A stretch of DNA of 64,000 nucleotides from Crotophaga sulcirostris (taxonomy: Eukaryota > Chordata > Aves > Cuculiformes > Crotophagidae). Location: assembly GCA_013397455.1 (NCBI GenBank), contig VYZB01000294.1:1-64000 (forward strand), written 5' to 3'. The notes below the pieces were generated by a model. The model did not search any database. It was not told where the DNA came from and saw only the letters and a list, made by a program, of their open reading frames with translations. The position numbers and the translations under genes are program-made. Below are positions 38,201 through 49,768 of the stretch, piece after piece; within the stretch, counting starts at the first letter, position 1, and each line of letters starts with the position of its first letter.

Positions 38201-39201
38201 CTTTCACTCTGTTGAATCAAGAGTAACGTCCAATATGAAAAATGGATTTTCCTGAAGTGGAACATGCTACTTTAATTATTACATGCAGTTTGGAATCACT
38301 TCTATTTATACAATTAGATGTTTGGAAAGGTTTCCACAAATTCTTTCTACTTATGCATTAAAGCGAGTCTATTTTTTTCTATGTAAAGGCAAACTAGAAG
38401 ATGAATACTAAAAAATGCCTGGCAGAAAAAATACTTTGAATATTGATATTGTCTGAAATTCAGTAAGCATTTTTAGCCAAAGATACAATACTTTAAAATC
38501 TGTGTAGACCATTGCTGGAAAATAATCTTGTTGAGAAGGGAAATGGCTGCCATGGTCAAAGCACTTTACAACTTCTCTGGCATTAAGGTTGAAACTGGAT
38601 TTCCATATGGACCTTACATAATTTTAAATTGATAATTCTTTTCTAAGGTGATTTTTTAAAAAAAATGTTTTTATTGTGTAACGGCATGCAGGTTGAATTC
38701 TGCTCTGCATTGTTTGAAAAATATGGAGGGCAGTAGGATCTATTATTTTACATGTTCTTGAGAGTGAATTCTGAAATAATGTTATAATCACATTGCAAAA
38801 TGACATAATCTAACCAATAGCCAAAATTCTGATCTTATTGACAGTGGTGATAATCTAAGTGAATTCCCCTAAGACAAAGCTAAATACATGGTTTTCCTCT
38901 ACATTTCTACAGTGCTGAATCTGCCCTAGTGACATAATTGAAAGAGCCACTGATCACACAAAAAATCCCCTGCTATGTGATAAGGTACTACAAAAGAAGT
39001 TTATCCTCATGAATTCCATGCATTTTTAATGCAATTGATTAAGCTCTGCTGAAAATTCTTGAACATGGAAGAAAATCAGCTGTGACCATGTGAGATTGAC
39101 AATATAGAAAGGAAAAAAATAACATGTCCACAGACTTCTGAAAAGAACATTTCCAGTAGCTGTAATTTTCAAAATAGGCTGGTTTTGAAGTTTGATAGTA
39201 C
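32291..39201. other. Non-coding stretch (possibly intronic), no certain gene
   Basis: AT-rich with no recognised transposon over almost 7 kb. Small local duplications occur at 34391-34465 (two TAGTGAATC..AGTGAGGAGAA segments about 48 bp apart) and 35122-35149 (AGGTAGGAGGCA twice). A weak exon candidate on the minus strand at about 37338-37451 is described separately. Other open frames are short and without motifs. Confidence 0.4.
37338..37451 (-). other. Weak second exon candidate, phase-compatible with 39202-39297
   Basis: On the minus strand a pyrimidine-rich stretch ending CTGTTTCTCTATAG at 37452 looks like a splice acceptor. After it, the frame that would continue from the phase-1 donor at 39202 (two bases GT completing a codon) is open for about 40 codons to a TGA just beyond 37320. 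The peptide contains QVFQDQLSDHVSYN and RARLENGTRPRS and has no family I recognise. Against it, a second frame is also open here for 60 codons, so coding-like composition is not specific, and I see no firm donor. Boundaries are nominal. Confidence 0.15.
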
Positions 39202-39297
39202 CTTCAGAATGGAACTCTTCCTTTGCTTTAGGTTCTTCATGCACTTTATCAGGGGTCAGGAAATTTGCATAAAAGCCAGCGCAGTCGGTAAAATCCT
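39202..39297 (-). CDS. Candidate 96-nt internal coding exon, gene unknown
   Basis: Read on the minus strand, the segment is preceded by TTTTACCCATGCTTGCAG (acceptor AG at 39299-39298) and followed by GTACTA (donor GT at 39201-39200), with exon end GAAG. Between them lie 96 bases, a multiple of three, with both introns in phase 1. The frame is open: 2 bases completing a codon, 31 codons, 1 base. The peptide starts DFTDCAGFYANFLTPDK and ends KEEFHSE, a soluble, mixed-charge sequence with one Cys. The segment has two CpGs (ACCGACTGCGCTGG) in otherwise CpG-poor DNA. A symmetric phase 1-1 exon fits a cassette exon or part of an extracellular protein, but I do not recognise the protein, and no flanking exon is secure. 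The frame stays open outside the exon on both sides, so openness alone proves little. Confidence 0.3.
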
Positions 39298-40308
39298 CTG
39301 CAAGCATGGGTAAAACTGTCAATTAAGCACATTCATGATCACAAAGCATGTTGAATGCAGTAGACAGACTGATATCCGTGGACAATTTGTCTATTAATAA
39401 GGTGTGGCTAATTTTCCGCACTGAAAAGAGAATTGTACTTGATTTAGTGTATTGTCATTCCCTTTTTCTTAAAAACATTGTGGTACAATAGTCTGCATTG
39501 CTGTCACTAATCATTACAGTTGTGTTGTTGTAATGTTCTGGTTCATTTCTTAGACTACTGTAATGTTTTATAAAGATTGTATATAAGGGACTCCATCTTG
39601 GTGAGACAAAACTGATCTGCTTATATATATTCCCAGGAAAACTGGGAAAAGTGAATGAAGCTTCAAATGACTGGTGCTGTACCAGTTCAGCACACATATC
39701 TTCTGGTTTCTTTCTTCTGTGGATAATGGTTGGAGGATTTCTGTATCCACAGGCATAACAAATGAATAATTCATATTTGATTTTTATCAAAGTCTTTTAA
39801 TTACATCAACTCTGAAGTGTTGCTGCTATGAAGAACCACATCAGTGTGGTTGATTCATGTTGATTATAGCACTTACAAAATGTATCCTTTCCCTGATGTT
39901 TCCTTGGCAGATGTGTATTAGACCTATTGGTCACTGAATTAAGGGAATTCTTTTATTCAGTGACCTATGAGCGTTATATCCTTCATATGAGTTCAGAGTC
40001 ACCCTTTTTACTTTCTTTCCAGAGAGAATTCCATCTGGTTGAGTGATAAGGACCTTCCAGCTTGATGATGTGGTCCTTTTTCTGTGCACAGTCAAAAGAA
40101 GAATATCTGAGAATAAACTAAGAAATATTACATATCTGTGACTCCCTGACTAAGAATTTGGTGGCAAAATCAATGTGTAAGCAATTTGCTCATGAGATCA
40201 TGTCACTTTACAGTATTCATTTAAAGAAACAGAAACTGACAAAATCAGGGAAGAGACCAGGTAATTGTCTTTGTCCTCCCTCTGAACTAGATGTGCTAGG
40301 AAGGGAAG
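39298..40308. other. Non-coding stretch, no certain gene
   Basis: AT-rich. On the minus strand two frames are open together at 39455-39790 (111 and 68 codons); a pseudo-exon with AG and GT ends at about 39645-39745 was considered, but its phase does not fit the candidate exon downstream. Confidence 0.4.
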
Positions 40309-40495
40309 AGGCACTGGTGGCACAAGTTGCCCAGGGAAGCGGTGGCTGCTCCATCTCTGGAGGTACTCAAGGCCAGGTTGGATGGGGCTTTGAGCAACCT
40401 GATCCAGTGGGAGGTGTCCCTGCCCTTGGCAGCGGGGTTGGAACTGGATGATCTTTAAGGTCCCTTCCAACCCAAACCCTTCTATGATTCTATGA
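40309..40495 (+). mobile_element. CR1 LINE 3' tail, 5'-truncated
   Basis: A well-preserved CR1 end: AAGTTGCCCAGGGAAGCGGT, CTCCATCTCTGGAGGTACTC, AAGGCCAGGTTGGATGGGGC, TTTGAGCAACCTGATCCAGT, GAACTGGATGATCTTTAAGG, TCCCTTCCAACCCAAACCC and TTCTATGATTCTATGA. It is less decayed than the other copies of the same core type, so probably one of the younger insertions here. Frames open across it on both strands are CR1 sequence. Confidence 0.97.
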
Positions 40496-42999
40496 ATACA
40501 AAATCTTGAAGCACAACTTATTTACTGTAAAGCAATATGTATTTTTTAATGATGCTTGTGATTCAAGACAACAGGCTACTGCATTATTATTTTTATGCTT
40601 GGATAGAAAAACCTGTCCCATGTTTTCCAGTAGTGCATCTTACAGTAACCTTTACAATGACTGATTCTGAGTTGAAACTAAAACATGTTAAGCCTGTTTG
40701 GTATGTGAGTCAGGGAATCATCCAAGGCAACATAAGGTGAAGAACACGCATCTTCACCTGAGAAATGGCAGATTAAGAGATAACAGATTCAGTTAATTTG
40801 TCTGAAAGAGTATTGTTTGTTCAGAGAATCATGAGCAGAGGAAAGAGGCAGGGGTGACAGATAATGCTCATTTATGTAAACTTCCTTAGTGGAAAATGAG
40901 CCTTAGCCATATTTGAATGAAAGGGAAAACAAAGGTGAATTATAAAGTGGTAATAATCATCCAGCAGAAAGTCTCCTTTTGCTGGGTACAAATCTAGTAT
41001 AGTGCTAGAAGGCAGAGTTATTTGATGTGATACTTAACACAGTGATAAGTGCAAGAATAATTACATCTTTGCAGGTCCAGTCTTCCATAAATGTGAAGAG
41101 ATTAAATCTGTAGATACTGGTTATGAGCCTCTAAATAGGGGAACTGAAATATTTTGTAGTATCAAATGCAACACTGTTTTTCAGTGCGTGATATTTCTAC
41201 TTTTCTTCTTTTAAAATGCATCTTGTGTACATGTACTCGTATGTAAGTAGATAGACTGATGTTTGTAAGGTATATGGTAGAACAAATCTGCCTAAGTCAG
41301 AACCTGCATTCTGAAGATAAACTGTATTTAGAAAACACTGTATTTTCCTTACATTGTTCTGCCTAAATCAGTCTTTTCATCTTCCTTTACTTGAAAATGG
41401 CCATGAAATTGTTTTGTCTCCTACTCCTATGAAAATCTGGCACAATTTATAACCTCCCCAGCCCTCTCCCCTTTGACAAAAATGTAAAAAGTTTTCAATA
41501 TATGTTGAATTTACTGCAGACCATTATCTTTTGTTACTAGTCTTTGGCTGATAAGTTTAGGCTTGCTATGGTTTTCAACTGCTTGCAAGAAGCTGTGATT
41601 GTGTGGTCTTTAATCTTCATATTTAACGTACCTCTAACTTCCTAATTCCTCTTCTTTTTTTGCCACATCTCAGGTGTGACAGTTGCACACATATATCAAG
41701 GTCTGTTTTCAAGTTCTCTACCCGGTTCTTTTCATACTTCTTCTGGAAACAGAATACTTCTCTTGGCATCTGGCAAAAGCACTTGTTCCAAGTCTCTCAC
41801 CATCTGGTGCTTTGTATCCAGATACTGCTGGCTCTGTTTTTTACTTCTTTTTATGATAGCAGTAATAACAATTTTTAGTGGCTATTATTGCATATAAAGC
41901 AGGTTCTTCCTATTTTCAGTGTAAAAGGTGGACATAATCTGTATGCAGGTGGTTTCATGGCAGTATGCAATACAGTACAGTTATGAAACACTGTGTAGAA
42001 TACTGACATTTTTGGAGGAAGCCCCTTGTGTTAGGAGCTTTTTCACACTGTTTATGTAATTCAAGAATAGTTAAAAGCTTGTGTTAGTCTGGCCTGTTAA
42101 CTACACATTGAAAAAGCTATGTATAATGGAGGTAGCTCTCTAAGGCAATTGTTCTGGTACTTCCTTGTCTTGTGTCTTAGTAATTTATGCACACGGCAAG
42201 CAGAGTTTCCCACACATGCTGCAGACCTCATACCTGAGGACCAAATCAGAGCTGCCAAGTCTATAAAGTACTTGGAAAACACAGGACTGCAAAGAGGATA
42301 AACATGCTAGCCAGCATTGAACCTTTTCTGCTTAGTGATGAGAAATAGGTGTGTAAGAGGCCATGATCTTTTGCTTGAAAATAAGGATGTGGGAGGGAGG
42401 CCATGGTCTTTCCCATGATCCAGTCTCTCACTTGAGTTCTGGAGAACAGATAACAAGAGAATCCTTGTGTGGTTCCTCCCAACCTTGGACATCCAGACAC
42501 CTCAAGTGCAACAATCTAGTTGCTTGCTTCTTTGCTCTCTACCAATTTTATAAAAAAAATGGGTAAGTCACTCAATTTCCTGTTCTCAGACCTTATGGAA
42601 ATTCATTTTTTTTCTTTTTCTTCTGCCTGTTCTTTTGTGTGCCTGTGTGTAGGTGTATGTGCATGCACATCTGTATTTTTGTGTGCTACACATTACCCGT
42701 GACACTCAGTCATAAAGAATGTGTGACAGCCATGACCGTAGAGCTGTGACATGGCTATGTTGTGTGAAATGGGGCTGGGAAGGGAGCACAGGAGACCAGG
42801 GGTGCACACTGAGTGTACAGTCATACTCTCCTTTCTTTGTCTGAAAGGTTACCAAATCTCATATATTCACAAGCAGACCCCAGCCAAAGCCTGCAGCTGT
42901 CATGCATTTTCAACAGATTCCACAGGGCCTAGATGAGGTTTGAAGACATTCCTTTGCTCTTACACATTAGCTAAAAGGAATTACCGTAACATCTGATAT
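40496..42999. other. Non-coding stretch, no gene seen
   Basis: AT-rich, no transposon core recognised. Paired frames of about 60-80 codons at 42.1-42.6 kb lie on both strands and are treated as chance. A short GT/GCAT repeat lies near 42640-42665. Confidence 0.45.
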
Positions 43000-43740
43000 T
43001 GTGGAAGTGGGAAATTTGCCATCCTGACCTTGCCCAGAGCATTCCGGAACTGGGGGTCCAAGGATTTATTATCTCAGATGGCCTCCACAGGTCATTGAGG
43101 GCCTGTCTAGCGGTGCTCCAGCACAGCTCAGACAACCAATCTGCTATTCATTTGGAGTGACTGTGCTGGGGTTGCATTTATTTATTTATTTATTTATTTT
43201 GTACTGCTGAAATAATGGGCAGACACATGTTACTGCTCCTCTCCGGATCTTTGTCATAGGAAAAGCATGTTCCATTGGAGCAATTCCCAGCTGTCAGTAA
43301 TGTGCTGAAACACCACAGCCAATCATCAGAGAACAGGCCAAATAAACAGGATGTTCACAATGTGTATGATTGCATGAGTGTGTAACAAACTTTCTGCACA
43401 TTTCACAGTCTCATAATGAGATTGACATGCATTGCTTAATCTGCATCTGTCTGTTTGGGGAAGAAACACATAAACACCATGGAGACCATGTGCAAGAAGG
43501 CTCAGTTTCTTGGCTACGTGGCTGTTGATACGATAGGACAAAATCTGGTGCTGAGTTGGAAATGAGCAGTATTTTAGAGCTATTCATTTAGCTGCTGGGA
43601 AGTGCTCTACAGTCAGCCAAGCACAGTTTGGTGACTGTTCATGTAATCAAAGTGGTTTTTATAGCAACAGATGACAAAAGTGCCTGAGGATGATGCACAG
43701 AACTAATTTTAAGGGAATATCTGAGGTGCCATTTTTTTCT
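43000..43740. promoter_or_regulatory. Candidate conserved non-coding element / enhancer
   Basis: High-complexity sequence of moderate GC without transposon signatures, packed with words typical of vertebrate enhancers: GGCCAAATAAACA (forkhead-like, 43336-43348), CATAATGAGATTGACATGC (homeodomain-like), CAGCTG, and GTAATCAAAG (TCF/LEF-like). An (ATTT)6 run at 43176-43199 interrupts it. This is a judgement from texture only; no alignment was possible and no promoter signal such as a CpG island is present. Confidence 0.25.
43176..43199 (+). repeat. (ATTT)6 microsatellite
   Basis: Six uninterrupted ATTT units after TTGC. Short, perfect tetranucleotide array. Confidence 0.95.
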
Positions 43741-44320
43741 TTTTGTTTGGATTTCAGAATTCATTTTGATTGCTTTAAGTATTTAAAAAAACTGTGCACA
43801 GAGCAAACCAACAAAGGAAAGAATGCTTTACAGAAATCTATAATTACATAACAGAATAGCAAAACCCATTGTGTCTTTAATTTGAAATCGGCACAGTATA
43901 ATTAGAATAGCAAATATAAAAAGGAAGTCAGTGTCCTCACCCTTCAAAGCATGCATTTTTCCAGCAGTCAAATTTTTCAGCCCCAAAAGCATGCATTTTC
44001 TGAGCATAATGAATGTTAATGCACATTAACTATCTAGTTGCATGGTCTTTGAGGTGAGACGCAGATAGTTTATCCCATAGATGGACAATGCCAACTTCTT
44101 CCTTAACCCCTCTTCTCCTTGCTGCTAAGGCTTTTCATGGTTCATTGCTTAAAATGTTCTAAAACCTATATGCATTTTGTTCTCATAAGATTTTTAGGGG
44201 TAACATCTGATGCTGATTACTTCCTGAAAAAAAACAAATTGAAAAAAGAAAAAAAAATCCGCAAAGCAAAGACGAAATATAGATCTGATAATCTGCATTA
44301 AGGTAGTGGCCTCAGACTAG
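43741..44320. other. Non-coding stretch with paired 14-mers and a palindrome
   Basis: Holds two identical copies of AAAGCATGCATTTT at 43946-43959 and 43986-43999, and GTTAATGCACATTAAC (7-bp inverted arms) at 44015-44030. The minus-strand reading of each 14-mer contains TGCATG. No gene or transposon was recognised. Confidence 0.6.
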
Positions 44321-45004
44321 TCAGAGGCCCTCACACAGCCCACGAAACTGTGTTTGAAAAAGCTATCATCTGTTCTATCAAAGTGTTCACAACTGTTGCT
44401 AACTTTTCAGTCTTATGGGACAATGTATCAGATAGATATTATGAACACATCCACCACAACTTCACAGAGACTACTTTCTGATAGAAGCTTCAGGAGAAAG
44501 CTAGCATCTGTATGTCTTTGCAATAAGCCACTGCCGAAGACATTTCAAATGCTGCCTGTATTGGATGATAGTAGTGATGAATTTATTTACTGTAACTATT
44601 TAGACTATGACGTAAGAATAAAAATAGGCAGAGTATGTCCTGACTGATTATATCTAGTTGAGATGGAAAAACTGGCCACCTTTCATTGCATAAGACTGAG
44701 GAAAGTGATCAAGAAATTAAAATTCAAATTTACAAGATACAACATTCTATACATGGAGTTCCCTACCATTATCTTTGGATTTATCTCAATATTTAGGATA
44801 TGCAAAACCTTACTACCATTCCTCAAAGGCAATCTGCATAGAAATCAGCAGTTGATAGTGCAAAACACTAATAGACTATTTTCAGACTATCAATTTAGCA
44901 TTTCTAGTGTGCAGGAATACTGCTTCCCAAGGATGCTTGGGAAGAAAAACCCCTTTACTAAAAAGAAAAGCCATAAGAAAGGTCAATGGAATGGGGAAGG
45001 TTGA
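44321..45004 (+). other. Long reading frame broken by one stop; possible old coding sequence
   Basis: From 44321 (just after an in-frame TAG) to the TGA at 45002-45004 the plus frame is interrupted once only, by TGA at 44645-44647. The two parts are about 108 and 118 codons. The first contains SLSDRSFRRKLA-like basic and DDSSDEF acidic patches; the second has a hydrophobic segment (FPTIIFGFISIFRI) and a Lys-rich end. An ATG at 44663 could start the second part. I recognise no family, and no splice sites, poly(A) tail or LINE motif support it. In AT-rich DNA such a run is unusual but not impossible by chance, and amino-acid bias simply follows base composition. Confidence 0.15.
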
Positions 45005-46149
45005 AGGAGTCACTTATTGGCAGTTCTATCCCAAACCTCTGGGATAGAGATATAGTATAAGATGACTTCTACACAGATTCTTAGAGTATGACAATTTTGG
45101 AAATGTAAGTGCTGTAGCAAAAATTCAGGCAATGTGAGTCAACAAACAATACGAGAAAGAACAGAAAACATTTCATGATGTATCTATCAAGATGCCAAAA
45201 TTGCAAGTCAGCATAAAGTCAGAAATAATTTCCAGTTCAAGGGGTTGGAAGAGAGTCTAGGAAAGAGGTGGGTTGCCAACTCTGAGTATGTTTGAAATAG
45301 ATCTGACAAAGCTTATTTGAAGAAGCTGTTTTGTCACAGTGCCTGTAATTTCCCATCATAATCTCTAGCCTTCATGGGTTCTACAGGAATGGAATTTATG
45401 GGTATTCTTTGTTGTTGCTTACTTGTTTGTAAAATGTGAGAAATGGAGATCTTAATATTTCTAAGATGTTAATAATCTAAATGGGGCATTTGGAGCTTGG
45501 AAATGGAAACTGAACAAATTGCATAGGTTAGCATGAATCCTAGCTGCCGGGTCTTAAACATGCCCCAGACTGTTCCTTTTCTATCTGCCTTGTTGGTTTT
45601 AGTTCTTAATTTTATAACTTAGTCACATCTTTCATGTTTAGAGTGATATCCTACCTCCTGAACCCTAAGAATATTAAAAATTTCTCTTTCCATTTGCATA
45701 CTGTTCCATTATGTCTAATTCTATTTGATATTTCTCTGTGAATTATGTTAAAGCTCCTGTTGAGTATCAATGCTGTATTATCTCTGCAAATATGGATTCA
45801 GCAAGGTAGAACTCAAAGTGTGGTAGCAGGTACTGAATGTCACCTTTCAACAGGGTGAAAAAAGCGCCTTCTCATAACAGTTCCATGCCCCAGGAAATCA
45901 ACTGTGTAAACTACAGCCCGTTCCATGCTCAGCACACACATGGCTAGGTCCATGATATTGCTTCCTCTTTTGCTCGCAGCTTCTCCCCCCTACAGTGTTG
46001 TTGCCACAAAAGATTGAGCAACATTTTTTTCCCAGCCTTTAAACACTTACTAATTTCCCACCAACTGAGAGAAGCCCATCACTAGTATCACAGATCTGTT
46101 CAGGTACCCTGCGAAGGGTAGTATTTAGAAACTGTGGCTGAATGTACTT
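45005..46149. other. Non-coding stretch, no gene seen
   Basis: AT-rich DNA with stops in all frames; no repeat family or RNA gene recognised. Confidence 0.45.
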
Positions 46150-46420
46150 CTAAGCTGTATAATGAAAACTAATGTAGCATGCAGTGTTTTGTTTTCCTAA
46201 CTTGATTAAATTGTGAGATGCTAAATGGATGGCTGTTAGTACAGGCATAAACAAATCAGCATAAATCTACTGCAGTGCTCTAAGTTTATATGCAGATTAT
46301 AAAATCAAACAATTACAGTGCTGCCGCCCTGATTTACTTAATTTGATATGAGATATTTATTATCCAGGACATTCTAGATTTCTTACAAAGCCACACTCAT
46401 GAGAATTAAATGTTTCCACT
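46150..46420. promoter_or_regulatory. Candidate conserved non-coding element
   Basis: A compact, non-repetitive AT-rich block with many homeodomain- and forkhead-like words (TTGATTAAATTG, GGCATAAACAAATCAGCATAAAT, GATTTACTTAATTTGATATG) and no transposon signature. Its look resembles vertebrate conserved non-coding elements, but I could not align it. It ends before an A15 run at 46460-46474. Confidence 0.2.
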
Positions 46421-46459
46421 GAGGTAAGCTACTTCAACATTGACATTCTTCACTAGAAC

Positions 46460-46474
46460 AAAAAAAAAAAAAAA
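46460..46474 (+). repeat. Poly(A) tract
   Basis: A run of about fifteen A's. No retroposed sequence was recognised next to it. Confidence 0.9.
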
Positions 46475-49400
46475 GACATGGCTAGGACTACTAGGACTAC
46501 TACTACAAAAAAAATCTTACAGTAGGTATTTTTCTTGTTTTGTTTATTGCCATTACTGCAAGTTATATCAAACTCTATTTGTTCCTTTAGGTTTTGAAAT
46601 GATTGTACTTCCCAAGAGCTTGTTCAGCAATGCCAGTGCATTATAGAATCAATGGGGAACAGGAAGAAGACAAGCAGGAAACTGTAAGTGTCCAATATAA
46701 ATGTATTTCTACGACTTAATAATGGCTTAAGGAGATGTGATATTGTGTCTTCACCTAGCTATATATGGTTATTAATATTTTAAGATATTTCCTGATCAGA
46801 ACTGCTGCTGCTGTTGCTAATCAGTAACCCTTTGTTTATTCATATGTCTTCAAAATGAGTAGTGATCCTCAATCCACATAATAAATGCGTTTCTCTTTCT
46901 AAATTAACTGTATTTTTTAAAAGAACCTTCTTAGCCCTTCTGTTTTTTTGTTACACAATTTTATTTTGTTAGCTGCCCATAATAAATTTTTGGAAGTGAA
47001 TGCATTCATTTGCTTTAGTTTTAGACCTAAATAAAAATTATGACTTTATGAGATTTGAAAATATTTAGTTATTTATCTCCTGTTGCTCGTCTTATTGAAA
47101 AGTAAAGCAGACACAAGTATGATTATTTGATAGAGAGACGAGAAGCAGAGAGGGATTCCCATAGAAAAAAAATACAAATTGTCTCTAGTTCTCATTGCCA
47201 GTTTGGTCCCCTCTATACTTGTTTAGCACCTCTTCCTTACAAGCTGAAGGTCATACCCACCAGCTGGGAAAGCTTTGGGAAAGGCTGGGATCAACAGAGA
47301 TTGAGAAGGAATGGCAATCCCTGGCCTCCACAGCATGTGTTTTCTGAGAGGATAATTTGGGCACATCTAATCAATTCTCTGCCACTTCAAGAACCTCAGG
47401 AAATGGTGGTGTATTGATGTCTCCCTCATTTAAGGCCTCTGGTGCAATGTTTGGCCTCCAGAGAGCTTGATACAGGATTTTGAAGTGAAATTCAATGACA
47501 GGAAGCCATACTAGATGATTTAATCACAGAAGTCATCAATAAATGAACTAATGGTATTTTTCAGGCTTAGGAAGATATGAGTTTACCCGCAGGGTTATAA
47601 CTGAACACTATCATAATAATTATCATTCTACTGTTATTTGTATGCATGTGGGCAAATTCTTTATTTCCATTTTATTAATTATTCTGAAAAGTCTGTTTCT
47701 GACTTCATGCATCTCTTCTCAAAAGCATCTACTAAGGTCCTGTAAAATAACAGAAGTTTAATAGGGGATAAAGAGAATAAAAATGGTGGTTTTAAAATGA
47801 TATATATATATAAAGGTAATCTCAGGTAATTGTAAGCAACATGGGAGAGTTTTTAAGAGGGCATTCAGTATCAGTAGGGGAAGAACCATGCATATGATCC
47901 AGGAGCATGTTCTATCAGAGAAGATTCTTGAGAAACAGATACTAGAGGTGATTTGTGAATGACTGAGAGACCAGTAGACAAGATTGAACACTAGTAAAAG
48001 TGGATCACAGTGTAAAGCTTCACAAGGAGAGATAGAGTCAAGGAGTAGTAACATAGATGACAAAGAAATTTTAAATTTGCAACAGATGATTAGAAAGGGG
48101 TCTGAAAATAAAGACTGATAGTTAAACTGATGGGTCAAAGGACAAACTTTGGTTGTATTTCGAGTATTAAGAGGAAAGAAAATCATAGTAGACTGTACAA
48201 GAAATTTAGAAAAGGAGATGGAATAAAAATACCAGGAAAGGGGACAAAAAGTGTTCATGGTCTCTGGCTACACAGGCAAGGGTGAAGATAAGGAAGGAGG
48301 TAAAGAATCTCTAGGTTGTTACACATCAGCTATTTTCTGGCTTGTATGTTTTTACAATGTACAGATATGGAGGAAGTTGTTACCATCAGTGAAACAAAAC
48401 AGAGGAAATATGAGAAAAGAACAAAACTCCCTGTGTCATAGTTATGGAGAGAAACACATACAGTCTATTAATTAGGCAATTACCTCCTTGTTCCTGGTCT
48501 ATTTTGTTTTCTGAAACTACTGCTGGACAAAAATGATAGTTCACTCTCGCACATGCCTGTCTGTAGTTTGCGTTTGTGTATGAAGACCTGAACAAGGCTG
48601 GTTTTGGAGAAATTTCAGTTAGTAGTATTTAGTGAAGGCTTTTCTTAAGAAAAACTTTAAATAAAGTAAAATTCACCCTGTTAATGCAGAGACTAGAATA
48701 AAAATCAGAGATTAAAGAAATGAGAAAATGTTTAGATTTTGAAGTGTTCTGGCAGGGCTGAAGGCCTCTTAGAAGGTACATCACATGGTGTAGCCTTTCC
48801 ATTTGAAGATGTTCTACTCGTATTAATTTGTGTCTTTTAGCTCTGTTTTGTACCTAGTTATTTGCTTATTTGCTTAATAAAATAAGTTGAGATCCTCAGG
48901 CAAAACCCAATTTTTAAAATGCAAATGGTCTTCTGTACTTATTTTGTTTAGGGAGTTAACAAACTCTATGAATAGAAGGAGCAGACAAACCACTGTAAAA
49001 TTTCTATTCCATTACTTTGGAAAATCCTCGCCTTTGCCCTCCCTCTCCTAACCACAACCACACATATATCTGCTATTTTGAGGAATGCCAACATTGTTCT
49101 CGGTTGTATTTTCCTTGCAGTTTTAGTGGTTATAAATTGGATTCTTCATCCTCTGCTCTGGTTCATATTTTTTAGCCAAAATCAAAATCATATGTCAATC
49201 TCCAATTGACTAATGCATGCCATATAAACTTAAGTAACAAAGTTGTGAGCTGTATACTAAAACTGACATAATACTTGACAAAATATCAAATATTTGCCAA
49301 GATAAAGCCAGTGGAAATGGCTATCAGTGGTAGCAACAGAATGCTGAAAGGCAGGAAACATCGGCTAACTTAAATCATTTTGACAAGAAGTTTTTCAGTC

Positions 49401-49684
49401 TGAAAATAATAGTTCTTTAGTGCTGCAAATATACAAAATGTGCTATTTGTTGACAATATCTTGTTAGTTAATGACAAACAGGTCTAAACCTACCAGTAAT
49501 CATAAACTGCTATAGCCCCACTGAAATGAATATAGCTCCTCTGATTTTCATCAAACAACTATTTGCCCGCAAATCTAACAATAAGCAATACTGGTAGCAT
49601 GAGCCAACTGATTTTTTTGAAATCCATGTTAGACCTGCAGAGTCTCCTTTTACATGTCCCTGACTGTTGTGACATCTGCAATTG
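46475..49684. other. Non-coding stretch, no gene seen
   Basis: The plus strand at about 47.75-48.45 kb is purine-rich; as a result the minus strand carries a 166-codon frame (47758-48258) rich in Leu, Ile, Phe and Ser. This follows from the base skew and shows no domain. A short (TA)n run lies at 47801-47812. No exon, RNA gene or LINE core was recognised. Confidence 0.45.
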
Positions 49685-49768
49685 TGGCTTTCCAAAAATA
49701 AACAAGACTCTTCCCAGTGACATCCATTACTTTGGCATTCCAAAAATAAGCAGGACCCTTTCCAGTGA
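49685..49768 (+). repeat. 48-bp tandem duplication, 1.75 copies
   Basis: The unit beginning TGGCTTTCCAAAAATAAACA at 49685 recurs as TGGCATTCCAAAAATAAGCA at 49733, and the likeness continues to CCAGTGA at 49768, with scattered, mostly transition, differences. The period is 48 bp, so a 115-codon open frame across it (49563-49910) shows an internal 16-residue repeat (FPKINKTLPS / IPKISRTLSS). The frame has no other sign of being coding. Confidence 0.85.

Noticed and set aside
39645..39745. Possible exon on the minus strand upstream of the 39.2 kb candidate
   Set aside because: With the available AG and GT the length and phase do not fit the phase-1 acceptor of the 39202-39297 segment.
40158..40470. 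Open frames of 97 (plus) and 90 (minus) codons
   Set aside because: Their GC-rich parts are the CR1 tail at 40309-40495.
47758..48258. 166-codon minus-strand frame, very hydrophobic
   Set aside because: It mirrors a purine-rich plus strand, which depletes stops and yields Leu/Phe/Ser/Ile-rich peptides; no organised membrane segments or motif.
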